From positions 46,815-110,814 of the forward strand of contig JAHLLI010000018.1 in NCBI GenBank assembly GCA_020444245.1: a stretch of DNA of 64,000 bases, read 5' to 3'. The first letter of the stretch is position 1. The number at the start of each line of letters is the position of its first letter. Below are positions 34,334 to 45,373 of the stretch, piece by piece. The stretch comes from Actinomycetales bacterium (GTDB taxonomy: Bacteria > Actinomycetota > Actinomycetes > Actinomycetales > Cellulomonadaceae). The translations under genes were made by a program, and so were the position numbers. A model generated the notes under the pieces. The model saw only the letters and a program-made list of their open reading frames with translations. It searched no databases and was not told the DNA's origin.

Positions 34334-36214
34334 TCAGCCCCAGGCGGCGGCGCGCTCGAGCTCCTCGCGCCGCAGCGCGGCCTCGATCGCCTCGAGTCGC
34401 GCGTCGGTGCACGGCAGGTCGTAGGCGAACCGGACGGCCCTGGCGATGTCGGCGCGGTAGTCGTGGCCCAGCGCGGTGAACTGGCCGGGCACCACGACCA
34501 TCGCGTTCTTGGTGTCGATCGCGGTCTGCATGAAGGTGATCGGGATCGACCACGCGGCCTGCGGCGGCACCGCGGCCGGGCGGCGCTCCCCGAGCCACTC
34601 CGGGCTGCGGTACAGCAGCTCGAGCCCGAACAGCGCGACCCCGTCGTCCTCGTGCGACAGCAGCACGAAGCGCGCGGCGTCGCGCTCGGCGTCCGACAGG
34701 TCGTCGATGTCCTCGGCGCGGGTCAGGCGCAGCACCTCGCCCGGTCGCACGCCGCCCGTCGTCGGGTCGAGCATCTGGCGCGACCAGCCCGACAGGTACG
34801 GCGTGCCCAGCCACAGGGCGCGGCTGACGAACAACGAGTGCAGGCCCCTCGTTCCCGAGTGCAGGAACGGGTCCTGGCTGGTGTGCGCCCCGAGGCTCTC
34901 GCCGAAGAGCACGACCTTGGGCCGGTCGGCCGGCGCCCGGGCGCCGAGCGCCTCTGCCACCGCCATCCACAGCGCATGGTTCTGCTGGCGACCGTCGTCC
35001 ACCCGGTCCAGCGACAGGGGTGAGGGGCGCACCGAGTACTGCAGGGTGAGCGTCGCGCAGTCCCCGCGGGTCAGGTACTCCCAGGCCGAGTTCGCCGTGT
35101 AGTTGAGGTACCCGGTGCCGGTCGGCGAGGCGAGGACGAGCAGCGAGCGGTCCAGCGCACCGGTGCGCTCGAGCTCCGCCATGGCCAGGTCGACCCGCTC
35201 GTCCGGGGTGTCCGCGCTGGTCAGGCCCACGTAGACGCGGATCGGCTCGGTCGCCGGGCCGCCCATGACCTGCTCGATCGAGGAGACCGGGGTCGCGGTG
35301 GACAGGTGGCGGCGCGGCTCGCGGGTCAGCGCGTCCCACGCGACGACGCTGCCGGGCCCGCCGCTGACCAGAGGGGACGACGGCGGGTCGGCCAGCACCG
35401 CGTCGGGCTCGCTCACCGAGCGCTCCACCGAGCGGTAGACCCGCGCGCCCACCGCGACCAGCGCGCCACCGATCACGCCGAACGAGACCAGGTGGCTGAT
35501 CCCCGAGCCGTAGCCCGGCGTCCCGGTGGCCCGGGCGATCAGACGCTCGGCCCCTGCGGCGATCTGCCGCTCGCCCGCCGCGATCGCCGCGGCGCCGGTC
35601 GCGGCGACGGTGGCCACGCCGAGGGACTTCAGGGTCGGGGCGGTCCGCTTGCCCAGCTCGGCGCCGTCGGCCTTGGCGCGCTGCCGGCGCACGTACTGCA
35701 CGCCGAGCGCCATCGCGGTCCCGGTCGCGATGGCCGCGGGCACGGTGTGCAGCACGCGGGTCACCGGGTGCTTCTGGCCCTCGATGTCCGGGACGGCGTC
35801 GAGCGCGCCGGACACCAGGCCGAAGATCGCCGCGCCCCGCACCCGCCGCGCTCCGGCGTTGGTCAGGGCCCACACGGTGCGCCGGTGGCCGGTGCGTCGC
35901 AGCACGGCCTCGGCGGCGAGCGACGTGGCCAGGGCGATCCCGTCGACCACCAGCGTGGTCCGGGCCGTCGTGCGCACGTCGGGGTCGCGGCCCACCAGCC
36001 GCAGCGCCCCGCGTGAGGCACTGAGCACGGCGTCGTGCATGCCTGAGGTCAGCGCGTAGTCCACCGCGGAGGACACCCCGGTGATGAGGCCCTGGTCGGT
36101 GGCGGTGCGCGGCTTGAGCAGCGGGACCAGGCTCATCGGCACCGACGCGGCGGCGGCCACGATCCCGGCCCGCTGGCTCGGCGAGAGTCGTGAGTAGGCG
36201 GCACCCCAGCGCAT
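34334..36214 (-). CDS. Membrane-anchored alpha/beta hydrolase (Abhydrolase_9 type)
   Basis: 626 residues from ATG 36214. The N-terminal ~270 residues hold several hydrophobic helices (Abhydrolase_9_N type); the C-terminal half is an alpha/beta hydrolase with nucleophile elbow GESLGAH (VVLFGESLGAHTSQD). The sequence SPTGTGYLNYTANSAWEYLTRGDCATLTLQYS is conserved in this actinobacterial family of unknown substrate. Active site on the cytoplasmic or external face cannot be told. Downstream of the MFS gene by 107 bp on the same strand. Confidence 0.85.
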   Translation of the reverse strand: MRWGAAYSRLSPSQRAGIVAAAASVPMSLVPLLKPRTATDQGLITGVSSAVDYALTSGMHDAVLSASRGALRLVGRDPDVRTTARTTLVVDGIALATSLAAEAVLRRTGHRRTVWALTNAGARRVRGAAIFGLVSGALDAVPDIEGQKHPVTRVLHTVPAAIATGTAMALGVQYVRRQRAKADGAELGKRTAPTLKSLGVATVAATGAAAIAAGERQIAAGAERLIARATGTPGYGSGISHLVSFGVIGGALVAVGARVYRSVERSVSEPDAVLADPPSSPLVSGGPGSVVAWDALTREPRRHLSTATPVSSIEQVMGGPATEPIRVYVGLTSADTPDERVDLAMAELERTGALDRSLLVLASPTGTGYLNYTANSAWEYLTRGDCATLTLQYSVRPSPLSLDRVDDGRQQNHALWMAVAEALGARAPADRPKVVLFGESLGAHTSQDPFLHSGTRGLHSLFVSRALWLGTPYLSGWSRQMLDPTTGGVRPGEVLRLTRAEDIDDLSDAERDAARFVLLSHEDDGVALFGLELLYRSPEWLGERRPAAVPPQAAWSIPITFMQTAIDTKNAMVVVPGQFTALGHDYRADIARAVRFAYDLPCTDARLEAIEAALRREELERAAAWG

Positions 36215-36321
36215 GGCATCCCTCGCTGTCGTCGTCGGGGAGCGGCCGGCCGGGGTCGCTCGGGTGTCAACGTAGTTGGCGGGGCGGGGCCCCGTCCTGC
36301 GATGGGTCGCCCGGTGTGCGC

Positions 36322-37611
36322 TCAGTCGACCGCCGCGTCCGGGCCCGGCGTCGCCGGGTCGTCGGGGCCGGGTCCCGCGGCGTCGAGGTCGTCGTCGTGC
36401 GCGATGTGCCTCAGCTCGCGCCAGATCAGCACCACGAAGACGGCGGACCCGGCGAACGCGAACCAGAACGGCGCGACCACGCCCCAGCGCTCGGCGAGCC
36501 CGCCGCCCACCAGCGACCCCAGCACCAGCCCTCCGGTGACGCCGACGACGTTGACCGACCCGACGCGGCCCTGGAGCCGGGTGGGCACCGCGCGCTGGCG
36601 GACCGTGGCCGAGGTGGTGCCCCACACGAACGCGTGCGCGCCGAACACCACGAACACCACCATCGCGACCCACGGGGTGCTGGTCACCGCCAGGCTCAGG
36701 TGCGTGAACGTCTCGATGATCAGGCCGATCCGCATGATCTGGCTGAGGCTCAGGCGCCTGGTCAGCCAGCCGTAGGAGCCGGTACCCACCAGGCCGCCCA
36801 TCGCGGTGGCCGTGGTGATCAGCCCGTACCCCACGGCACCCAGGCCCAGGTGCTCGGTGGCGTACAGCACCAGCACCGACCACGCGGCGCCGAACGTGAT
36901 GTTGAACGTGAAGATGGTCAGCACCAGCGTGCGCACCGCCGGGTGGCGGACCGTCCATCGGAAGCCCTCGGCGATGTCGTGCCGGATCCGCGTGGCGACG
37001 TGCGGGTCGCGGCCGTGCGGCGGCAGAGCGACCTTGGTCACCAGGCCCACCGCGAGCGCGCCGAGCGCGGCCTGCGTACCGAACGGCACCGCCGCGCCGA
37101 TCGCGAACAGCGCGGCGCCGATCGGCGGTCCGGCCATCTGGTTGAGCGTGAGGAAGCCCGTCTGGATGCGCTGGTTGCCCGCCGCGAGATCCCGCCGCGC
37201 GACGAGCATCGGCAGCATCGTGGCCTGGGCGTTGTCGGCGAACACCTCGGCGGTGCCGAGCGCGAACATCGTGGCGAGCACCAGCCCGATCGACACGTGC
37301 CCGGACAGGATCGTGGCGGTGAGCACGACGAGCACGCCGATCCGCGCGCTGTCCACGGCGACGACGAGCCGCCGCCGGTCCCGGCGGTCGGTGATCGCGC
37401 CGGCGAGCAGCCCGAACACCATGGGTGGGAGCCACTGGAGCGTGGTCGCCAGTGCGACGAGGAACGGGCTGGGCGTCAGGGACGCGACCAGCAGCGGCCC
37501 GGCCGCGAGCGCGATCCCGTCGCCGAGGTTCGACACCCACGAGGACGCGATCAACCACCGGAAGGGCCGCCCGAGCCGCGGGGGCAGCGCGAGGTCCAGC
37601 AGCCGGTGCAC
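36322..37611 (-). CDS. Major facilitator superfamily exporter
   Basis: 429 residues from GTG 37611. Twelve predicted transmembrane helices; the MFS loop motif appears as GAITDRRDRRRLVVAVD between helices 2 and 3. The sequence resembles the MFS_3/enterobactin-exporter-like drug efflux group (GNQRIQTGFLTLNQMAGPPIG). Export by proton antiport is the family rule; the substrate is unknown. C-terminal tail is Asp/Pro-rich. No regulator adjacent. Confidence 0.88.
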   Translation of the reverse strand: MHRLLDLALPPRLGRPFRWLIASSWVSNLGDGIALAAGPLLVASLTPSPFLVALATTLQWLPPMVFGLLAGAITDRRDRRRLVVAVDSARIGVLVVLTATILSGHVSIGLVLATMFALGTAEVFADNAQATMLPMLVARRDLAAGNQRIQTGFLTLNQMAGPPIGAALFAIGAAVPFGTQAALGALAVGLVTKVALPPHGRDPHVATRIRHDIAEGFRWTVRHPAVRTLVLTIFTFNITFGAAWSVLVLYATEHLGLGAVGYGLITTATAMGGLVGTGSYGWLTRRLSLSQIMRIGLIIETFTHLSLAVTSTPWVAMVVFVVFGAHAFVWGTTSATVRQRAVPTRLQGRVGSVNVVGVTGGLVLGSLVGGGLAERWGVVAPFWFAFAGSAVFVVLIWRELRHIAHDDDLDAAGPGPDDPATPGPDAAVD

Positions 37612-37678
37612 GGCCGGATGCTATCGATCGGGTCACCGTCGCGCCTGGAGCCGCGGTGCGCAGGGGGAGGGAGGTGGG

Positions 37679-38134
37679 CTACCCGGTCGGTGCGGGCTCC
37701 GTGCCGTCCCAGGAGCGCGGGCCGATGTCGGGCACGCGGCGCTCGTAGTCGGTCAGCAGTGGCGAGGAGATCAGGAAGTCGGCGGTGGCGAGGTTGGTCG
37801 CGGTCGGGACGTTCCACACCGTGCTGAGCCGCAGCAGCGCCTTGACGTCCGGGTCGTGGGGCTGGGCCTCGAGGGGGTCCCAGAAGAAGATCAGCATGTC
37901 GATCACGCCTTCGGCGATCTTCGCGCCGATCTGCTGGTCGCCGCCCACCGGCCCGGACAGGAACCGGTGCACCGGCAGCCCGAGCTCGTAGGTGAGCATG
38001 GTGCCGGTGGTGCCGGTGGCGTACAGGTGGTGGCCGGCCAGCGTGCCGCGGTTGTGCTCGGCCCAGCGCAACAGCTCGACCTTCATGTTGTCGTGGGCGA
38101 CGAGCGCGACATGCCGGGTCGTCGGAGTATTCAT
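37679..38134 (-). CDS. mgsA: Methylglyoxal synthase
   Basis: 151 residues. Converts dihydroxyacetone phosphate to methylglyoxal and phosphate, relieving sugar-phosphate build-up. Diagnostic segments: [20 protein letters not shown] (Asp and Lys of the active site), [27 protein letters not shown] (phosphate binding and catalytic Asp), [20 protein letters not shown]. Between the MFS gene and the LacI regulator of the maltose genes, all on the minus strand, which is a sensible place for a valve on carbon overflow. Confidence 0.95.
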   Translation of the reverse strand: MNTPTTRHVALVAHDNMKVELLRWAEHNRGTLAGHHLYATGTTGTMLTYELGLPVHRFLSGPVGGDQQIGAKIAEGVIDMLIFFWDPLEAQPHDPDVKALLRLSTVWNVPTATNLATADFLISSPLLTDYERRVPDIGPRSWDGTEPAPTG

Positions 38135-38225
38135 GGGATGAATTGTGACAGGTGGTTGCGTCGCGGCGGCGTCGGTCGTGTGAACCTTCGGTGTCGGCCT
38201 CGGACGCAGGCGTGTGCGGGCCGGC

Positions 38226-39248
38226 TCAGGTGCCGGCGATGGCGGATCGGAGCGCGGGCGCCGGTGCGGTCGAGCGCCGCATCACCAGGTCAGGGGTGAA
38301 CAGGTGCTCGCGGCGCGGCGAGGGCGTCCCGCCGATCTCCTCGAGCAGGGCACGCACTGCGGCGCTGGACATCCCCATGACGTCCTGGCGGATGGTGGTC
38401 AGCGGCGGGTCGGCGAACTGCGCGAGCATGCCGTCGTCCGAGCCGATCACCGACACGTCCTGGGGCACCCGGAGACCGCGCTGGCGGGCGGCGCGCACCA
38501 CGCCCAGCGCCATGACGTCCGAGCCGCACAGGATGCCGGTGACGTCGGCATCGAGCAGTGCGTGCGCGGCAGCGGTGCCGCCCTCCACGGTGTACTGGGT
38601 GTGCTCGACCACGCCGGTCACGCCGGGGTGCCGCTCGACGGCCTGCACGAACGCGGCGTTGCGCCGGCTCGCCGGGGTGTAGCGGGACGGCCCGACGGCC
38701 AGGCCCAGCCGGGTGTGCCCGAGCTGGGTCAGGTGCTCCACCCCGAGCTCGACGGCGGCGCGGTCGTCCTGGGACAGGCTCGGCGCGTCCACGTCGGGCT
38801 GGTGGCCGTTGATGAGCACGATCGGGATGCCGCTGCGGCGCAGACGGGCGTAGCGCTCGGTGTCGGACTCGGTGATGGCGTGCACACCCGAGACGAAGAT
38901 GATCCCCGAGGTGCCCTGCTCGAGCAGCATCTCGACGTACTCGTCCTCGTGCAGGCCGCCGGGGGTCTGGGTGCACAGCACCGGGGTGTAGCCGTGCTTG
39001 GCCAGGGCGGTCTCGATGGCCTGGGCGAACAGCGGGAAGACGGGGTTGGTCAGCTCGGGCACCACGAGCCCCACCAGGCCGGTGGTCTTGCGGCGCAGCC
39101 GGGCCGGGCGCTCGTACCCGAGCACGTCGATGGCGGTGAGGACCTTCTCGCGGGTGGCCTCGGCGACCGGCTTCTCGTTGAGCACACGGGAGACCGTCGC
39201 CTCGCTCACGCCGGCGCGCTGGGCGATGTCGACCAACCTCAGTCTCAC
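38226..39248 (-). CDS. LacI family transcriptional regulator of the maltose operon
   Basis: 340 residues. N-terminal helix-turn-helix with hinge helix ([37 protein letters not shown]) and a periplasmic-binding-protein-like effector domain ([43 protein letters not shown]). Divergent from malE with a 150-bp gap containing a CTTGCAG-type site, so it most likely represses the maltose genes and responds to maltodextrin, as MalR of Streptomyces does. Starts near the divergent promoter and may repress itself. Confidence 0.92.
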   Translation of the reverse strand: MRLRLVDIAQRAGVSEATVSRVLNEKPVAEATREKVLTAIDVLGYERPARLRRKTTGLVGLVVPELTNPVFPLFAQAIETALAKHGYTPVLCTQTPGGLHEDEYVEMLLEQGTSGIIFVSGVHAITESDTERYARLRRSGIPIVLINGHQPDVDAPSLSQDDRAAVELGVEHLTQLGHTRLGLAVGPSRYTPASRRNAAFVQAVERHPGVTGVVEHTQYTVEGGTAAAHALLDADVTGILCGSDVMALGVVRAARQRGLRVPQDVSVIGSDDGMLAQFADPPLTTIRQDVMGMSSAAVRALLEEIGGTPSPRREHLFTPDLVMRRSTAPAPALRSAIAGT

Positions 39249-39286
39249 GGGACGTGATAGTAGTGGCCGAATCGTGACAATGAAAG

Positions 39287-39318
39287 TTCTTGCAGGAAAT
39301 GTAAGGGCTTGCTACCTT
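39287..39318 (+). promoter_or_regulatory. malE promoter with overlapping LacI-type operator
   Basis: Near-palindrome TTCTTGCAGGAA (39287-39298) contains -35-like TTGCAG (39290-39295), spaced 17 bp from TACCTT (39313-39318) as -10. CTTGCAG resembles MalR operators of Streptomyces. The region is AT-rich for this genome and lies between the divergent lacI-type and malE genes. Repression by blocking the -35 is inferred. Confidence 0.55.
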
Positions 39319-39398
39319 CACACCACTGCCGCCGCCGCCAGGGTTCCTCTCCTCGATGGACGCCGGACGGCGCAACCGATCGATGATGGAGGAAACCC

Positions 39399-40709
39399 AT
39401 GCGCAGGATCCCTCGCGGGCTGGCTGTGGCCGTAGGCGCCAGCCTGCTGCTCGCGGCGTGCTCGTCGGGCACGACGACCCCCGCGGAGAGCAGCACCGAC
39501 TCCGCCACCGACTCCGCGAGCCCGTCCGAGTCGGCGACCGACGCCGCCCCGGTCCGCGGCAACGAGGACCTCGTCATCTGGACCGACGACACCCACCTCG
39601 CGGCCATGCAGGCCGTGGCTGACACGTACGCCAAGGCGAACAACATCACCGTCGGCGTCCAGGCGGTCACCGACACCCGTGCCGCCTTCATCACCGCCAA
39701 CCAGGCCGGCAACGGCCCCGACGTGCTCGTCGGCGCGCACGACTGGATCGGCCAGCTGGTCCAGAACGGCGCGATCGACCCGCTCCAGCTCTCCCCGGAC
39801 CAGGTCAAGGCCTACTCGCCGACCGCGGTGCGCGCCGTGACCTACGACTCCCAGCTGTACGGCCTGCCTTACGGCGTGGAGTCCCTCGCGCTCTTCTGCA
39901 ACAAGTCGGTGGTCGGCGACACCAAGTTCGCGACCCTCGATGACGCGATCGCCGCGGGCCAGAAGGCACTCGACGCGGGCACGGTCGAGTCGGCGCTCAA
40001 CGTGCCGGTCGGCGAGAACGGTGACGCGTACCACATGGAGCCGCTGTTCACCTCGGCCGGCGGGTACCTGTTCGGCAAGGACGCCGACGGCAACTACAAC
40101 CCGGACGACCTCGGTCTCGACTCGGCCGGTGGCCTCGCGGCGGCTGCCAAGATCGGCTCGCTGGGCGAGAAGGGCTCGAACGTCCTGCGTCGCTCCATCT
40201 CCGGTGACAACAACATCTCGCTGTTCGCCGAGGGCAAGGCGGCCTGCATGATCTCCGGGCCGTGGGCGCTCAACGACGTCCGTGCCGGCCTCGGCGACGA
40301 CGGCTACACCCTCCAGCCGATCCCCGGCTTCGCGGGCATGGGCCCGGCCCAGCCGTTCATGGGCGCGCAGGCCTTCTACGTCGCGTCCAACGGCAAGAAC
40401 AAGGCCTTCGCCCAGGACTTCATCGCCAACGGCGTCAACACCGTCGACTCGATGACCACCCTGTACAAGATGGCGAACCTGCCGCCGGCCATGACCGCGG
40501 TCCGCGACTCGATCGCCCAGGACAACCCCGACTTCGCGGTGATCGCCGCTGCCGCCGAGTCGGCCGACCCGATGCCGGCGATCCCGGCGATGGCCGAGGT
40601 CTGGCAGCCGCTGGGTGTCGCCTACGCCGACATCGTGTCCGGTGCGGACCCGACCAAGTCGATGCAGGACGCCGCGAACGCGATCCGCACGGCGATCGCG
40701 GGCTCCTGA
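39399..40709 (+). CDS. malE: Maltose/maltodextrin ABC transporter substrate-binding lipoprotein
   Basis: 436 residues after GGAGGAAA. Signal peptide with lipobox LLLAACSSG (cleavage before Cys at about 22), then a Ser/Thr-rich spacer and a type-1 sugar-binding fold (DLVIWTDDTHLAAMQAVADTYAKANNITVGVQ). WALNDVRAGL and PGFAGMGPAQPFMGAQAFYV resemble maltose-binding proteins. Anchored to the outer face of the membrane, it captures maltodextrins for MalFG. Three hairpins separate it from malF, likely keeping its own mRNA stable and abundant. Confidence 0.93.
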   Translation: MRRIPRGLAVAVGASLLLAACSSGTTTPAESSTDSATDSASPSESATDAAPVRGNEDLVIWTDDTHLAAMQAVADTYAKANNITVGVQAVTDTRAAFITANQAGNGPDVLVGAHDWIGQLVQNGAIDPLQLSPDQVKAYSPTAVRAVTYDSQLYGLPYGVESLALFCNKSVVGDTKFATLDDAIAAGQKALDAGTVESALNVPVGENGDAYHMEPLFTSAGGYLFGKDADGNYNPDDLGLDSAGGLAAAAKIGSLGEKGSNVLRRSISGDNNISLFAEGKAACMISGPWALNDVRAGLGDDGYTLQPIPGFAGMGPAQPFMGAQAFYVASNGKNKAFAQDFIANGVNTVDSMTTLYKMANLPPAMTAVRDSIAQDNPDFAVIAAAAESADPMPAIPAMAEVWQPLGVAYADIVSGADPTKSMQDAANAIRTAIAGS

Positions 40710-40716
40710 GCTCGGA

Positions 40717-40807
40717 GGTCACCTGCTGAGGTGACCGTCGACGAACCTGCGGGTTCGTCCGACAGGACGGCGGCGGGGGGTCCGGGCACGATGGTGCTCG
40801 GACCCCC
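40717..40807 (+). terminator. Three consecutive hairpins between malE and malF
   Basis: Stem 1: GGTCACCT/AGGTGACC, loop GCTG (40717-40736). Stem 2: GACGAACC/GGTTCGTC (40740-40759). Stem 3: GGGGGTCCG...CGGACCCCC with inner GCAC-GATG-GTGC (40776-40807). They begin 8 bp after malE and end ~110 bp before malF. Partial termination or 3'-end protection of malE mRNA is inferred, giving more binding protein than permease. Confidence 0.7.
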
Positions 40808-40915
40808 GGTCCGCCGGAAGGTCGTGGGGTCCGGTGGATCTCGCGCAGCGTGGCGCTCGTCGGCCGGGGCGCCCCGCGGCACACGTCCAAGGCCGCAGCT
40901 CGAGGGAGCACCGCC

Positions 40916-42514
<1,599 letters not shown>

Positions 42515-42515
42515 C

Positions 42516-43454
42516 ATGAGCGCCACGACCCAGACCACGTCCGACACGCTGAGCACCGCGGGCGGTCCGCCGCTGCGCCGGGACCCGAACGACACCCAGC
42601 CGCACGGCGCGCGCTGGTGGCGCGAGATCGGCTGGCGCCACATCGTCGGCGTCGTCGCCATCGTCTACGCGCTGATCCCGATCCTGTACGTGGTCTCCGC
42701 GTCCTTCAACCCGATCGGCTCGGTCTCCGCGACGAACCTGATCCCGACGCAGTTCTCGCTGACGCACTACGAGTCGTTGTTCAACGACCCGAACCGGCCC
42801 TACGCACGGTGGTACCTCAACACGATCATCGTCGCGGTGGTCGTGGTGAGCGCCCAGGTGTTCTTCAGCGCGCTGGCCGCCTACGCGTTCTCCCGGTTCC
42901 GGTTCCGCGGGCGCCGCGGCGGGCTGCTGACCCTGCTGCTGGTCCAGATGTTCCCGCAGTTCCTCGCGGTGGTCGCGCTGTTCCAGCTGTTCAGCTCGGT
43001 GGGCGAGGTGTTCCCGGCGTTCGGCCTGGACACCCTGGCCGGGTACATCCTGCTGCTGCTCGGCGGCTCGCTGGGCCAGGTGTGGCTCATCAAGGGCTTC
43101 TTCGACTCGGTGCCCAAGGAGCTCGACGAGGCGGCCAAGATCGACGGCGCCGGTCATGCGCAGGTCTACTTCCAGATCATCCTGCCGCTGGTGCGCCCGA
43201 TCCTCGCCGTCACCGGCCTGATCGCGTTCGTGTCGGTGATCGGTGAGTTCCTGCTCGCCTCGATCTTCCTGCGCGAGACCGCCGTCAAGACCCTCGCGGT
43301 GGGCATGTACACGGTGCTGGACGGCGACCGGTCGAACAACCTGGGCTGGTTCGCCGCCGCGGCGGTGCTGGCCTCGATCCCCGTCGTGCTGCTGTTCCAG
43401 TACCTGCAGAAGTACATCGTCGGCGGGATCACCGCGGGGGCCGTCAAGGGATGA
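42516..43454 (+). CDS. malG: Maltose ABC transporter permease MalG
   Basis: 312 residues, starting one base after the malF stop. Six membrane helices; cytoplasmic EAA motif EAAKIDGAGHAQVYFQIILPL contacts the ATPase; the C-terminus KYIVGGITAGAVKG is typical for MalG, whose tail enters the ATPase dimer. An N-terminal extension (~45 residues) is hydrophilic. Its stop overlaps the first GH13 gene (ATGA), coupling uptake to breakdown. Confidence 0.94.
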   Translation: MSATTQTTSDTLSTAGGPPLRRDPNDTQPHGARWWREIGWRHIVGVVAIVYALIPILYVVSASFNPIGSVSATNLIPTQFSLTHYESLFNDPNRPYARWYLNTIIVAVVVVSAQVFFSALAAYAFSRFRFRGRRGGLLTLLLVQMFPQFLAVVALFQLFSSVGEVFPAFGLDTLAGYILLLLGGSLGQVWLIKGFFDSVPKELDEAAKIDGAGHAQVYFQIILPLVRPILAVTGLIAFVSVIGEFLLASIFLRETAVKTLAVGMYTVLDGDRSNNLGWFAAAAVLASIPVVLLFQYLQKYIVGGITAGAVKG

Positions 43455-45373
43455 GCGAGGGGGAGCTCTGGGCCCAGGCGCACCACGACGGGTCCGCCCG
43501 GTACCTCGAAGAAGGCGCCGACGGCGCCGTCGCGCGGGTGTTCGTGCCGCACACGGCCGAGCGCTCCGCGGCGGACGTGCAGGTCGCGTTGCGCCGGGTG
43601 CGCGACGCCGAGCCCGCCTGGACCCTCGCGGAGGCCGAGCGGACCGATGCGTCCGGCACGTGGTGGCGGGTCGAGGTCCCGGCCGAGGGGGAGGTGACGC
43701 GCTACCGCTTCCTGATCGGCAGCGGTGGTGCCCGCGGCGGCTACACCTGGCTCAACGCGGCCGGCACGCACGCCCACGACGTCACCGACGCGCACGACTT
43801 CCGGCTGATCGCCCACGACGGCCCGCCGGACTGGGTGGCGGACCAGCTGGTCTACCAGGTGTTCCCGGACCGCTTCGCGCGAGCAGACGCCGACCGGCCC
43901 GCGCCCGCGTGGGCCGAGCCGGCCGGCTGGGACGACCCCGTGGTGTGGCAGGGTCCGCACAGCCCCGTCCAGTGGTACGGCGGTGACCTCGACGGCATCG
44001 CCGCGCACCTGGACCACCTCGAGCGGCTGAACGCGTCCTTGCTGTACGTCACGCCGGTGTTCGAGGGGCGCTCCGTCCACCGCTACGACGCGGTGACGTT
44101 CGACCGGGTGGACCCGGCGCTCGGCGGCGACCCGGCGTGGCGCCGGCTCATCGACGCCGCGCACGCCCGGGGCATCCGGATCGTCGGGGACCTGACCCTC
44201 AACCACACCGGGGTCGGGCACGAATGGTTCCGGCGGGCGCAGGCGGACCCGTCGAGCCCGGAGGCCGCCTTCTACTACTTCGACGAGCACCCCGACGAGT
44301 ACCAGGCGTGGTGGGGGATCAAGACCCTGCCCAAGCTGGACCACCGCGACGTCGAGCTCGCGCGCCGGCTGTACGAGGGCGACCGCTCGGTGGTCGCACG
44401 CGGGATCCGGGACGGGCTGGACGGCTGGCGCATCGACGTCGCCAACATGACCGGCCGGCTCGGCACGATCGACCTGACCCACCAGGTGGCGCGCGCGGTC
44501 CGGCGCACCATGGCCGACGTCGCCGCGGCGTCCGGCGACCGGCCCGGCTGGCTGCTCGCCGAGCACGGCCACGACGCCACGCAGGACCTGGGCGGCGACG
44601 GCTGGCACGGCACCATGGACTACAACGGGTTCACCAGGCCGGTGTGGTCCTGGCTGAACGGCGGGTCCGAGGCCGGCCCCGGCCTCCCCCACGGGCTGCC
44701 CTTCCTCGGCGCGCCGGTGGCCGTCCCGCTGCTCGGCGGCGACGCGGTCGCGGCCACCGTCCGGCAGGTGCACGCGGCGATGGGCTGGCGGGCCTGGACC
44801 GCGTCGACCACGCACCTGGACACCCACGACACGCCGCGGTTCCGCACCGTCACCGGCGGTGGCACCGACGGCTGGGTGGACCGCGCCGGGCGCGGCCGCG
44901 ACCGCCACCTGCTGGGCCTGGCCCTGCAGATGACCCTGCCAGGTGTGCCCACCGTGTACGCCGGGGACGAGCTGGGCCTGACCGGCGTCAACGGCGAGCA
45001 CTCGCGCACCCCGTTCCCCTGGGCCCGCCCCGAGGAGTGGGACGCCGCGACGTTCGAGGCGTACCTGCGCTGGACCGGCCTGCGCCGGGACCGCGTCGCG
45101 CTGCGGCGCGGCGGGCTGAGGTGGCTCGCGACCGGTCCGGAGCACCTGACGTACCTGCGCGAGCACGCCGACGAGCGGCTCCTGGTGCACGTGGTGCGCG
45201 GCCGGCACGACCCGGTGCGCGTGCCGCTCGCCGCGCTCGCCCTCACGGGCGTCGAGGACATCGCCACGCTGGCCGGCGAGCCGGTGCGCGCCCGCGACGG
45301 CGCGGCGGTGCTACCCGCCGACGGGCCCGGAGCCCACCTGTACGCCCTGCCCCCGACCGGAGGACCGGCATGA
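43451..45373 (+). CDS. GH13 family cyclomaltodextrinase/neopullulanase-like enzyme
   Basis: 640 residues without signal peptide. An N-terminal beta-sandwich (about 1-120, CBM34-like) precedes the (beta/alpha)8 barrel: DQLVYQVFPDRF, nucleophile Asp329 in GWRIDVANM, acid/base Glu371 in LLAEHGHD, and Asp460 in LDTHDTPRF. The calcium/Asn box is DLTLNHTGVGHEWF. C-terminal beta domain from ~560. Members of this group hydrolyse cyclodextrins, pullulan or maltodextrins inside the cell. Directly coupled to malG and to the next GH13 gene. Confidence 0.88.
   Translation: MSEGELWAQAHHDGSARYLEEGADGAVARVFVPHTAERSAADVQVALRRVRDAEPAWTLAEAERTDASGTWWRVEVPAEGEVTRYRFLIGSGGARGGYTWLNAAGTHAHDVTDAHDFRLIAHDGPPDWVADQLVYQVFPDRFARADADRPAPAWAEPAGWDDPVVWQGPHSPVQWYGGDLDGIAAHLDHLERLNASLLYVTPVFEGRSVHRYDAVTFDRVDPALGGDPAWRRLIDAAHARGIRIVGDLTLNHTGVGHEWFRRAQADPSSPEAAFYYFDEHPDEYQAWWGIKTLPKLDHRDVELARRLYEGDRSVVARGIRDGLDGWRIDVANMTGRLGTIDLTHQVARAVRRTMADVAAASGDRPGWLLAEHGHDATQDLGGDGWHGTMDYNGFTRPVWSWLNGGSEAGPGLPHGLPFLGAPVAVPLLGGDAVAATVRQVHAAMGWRAWTASTTHLDTHDTPRFRTVTGGGTDGWVDRAGRGRDRHLLGLALQMTLPGVPTVYAGDELGLTGVNGEHSRTPFPWARPEEWDAATFEAYLRWTGLRRDRVALRRGGLRWLATGPEHLTYLREHADERLLVHVVRGRHDPVRVPLAALALTGVEDIATLAGEPVRARDGAAVLPADGPGAHLYALPPTGGPA

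Noticed and set aside
34334..37636. 1100-codon frame apparently joining the hydrolase to an upstream half
   Set aside because: The upstream half is the out-of-frame reading of the MFS gene; the hydrolase starts at ATG 36214.
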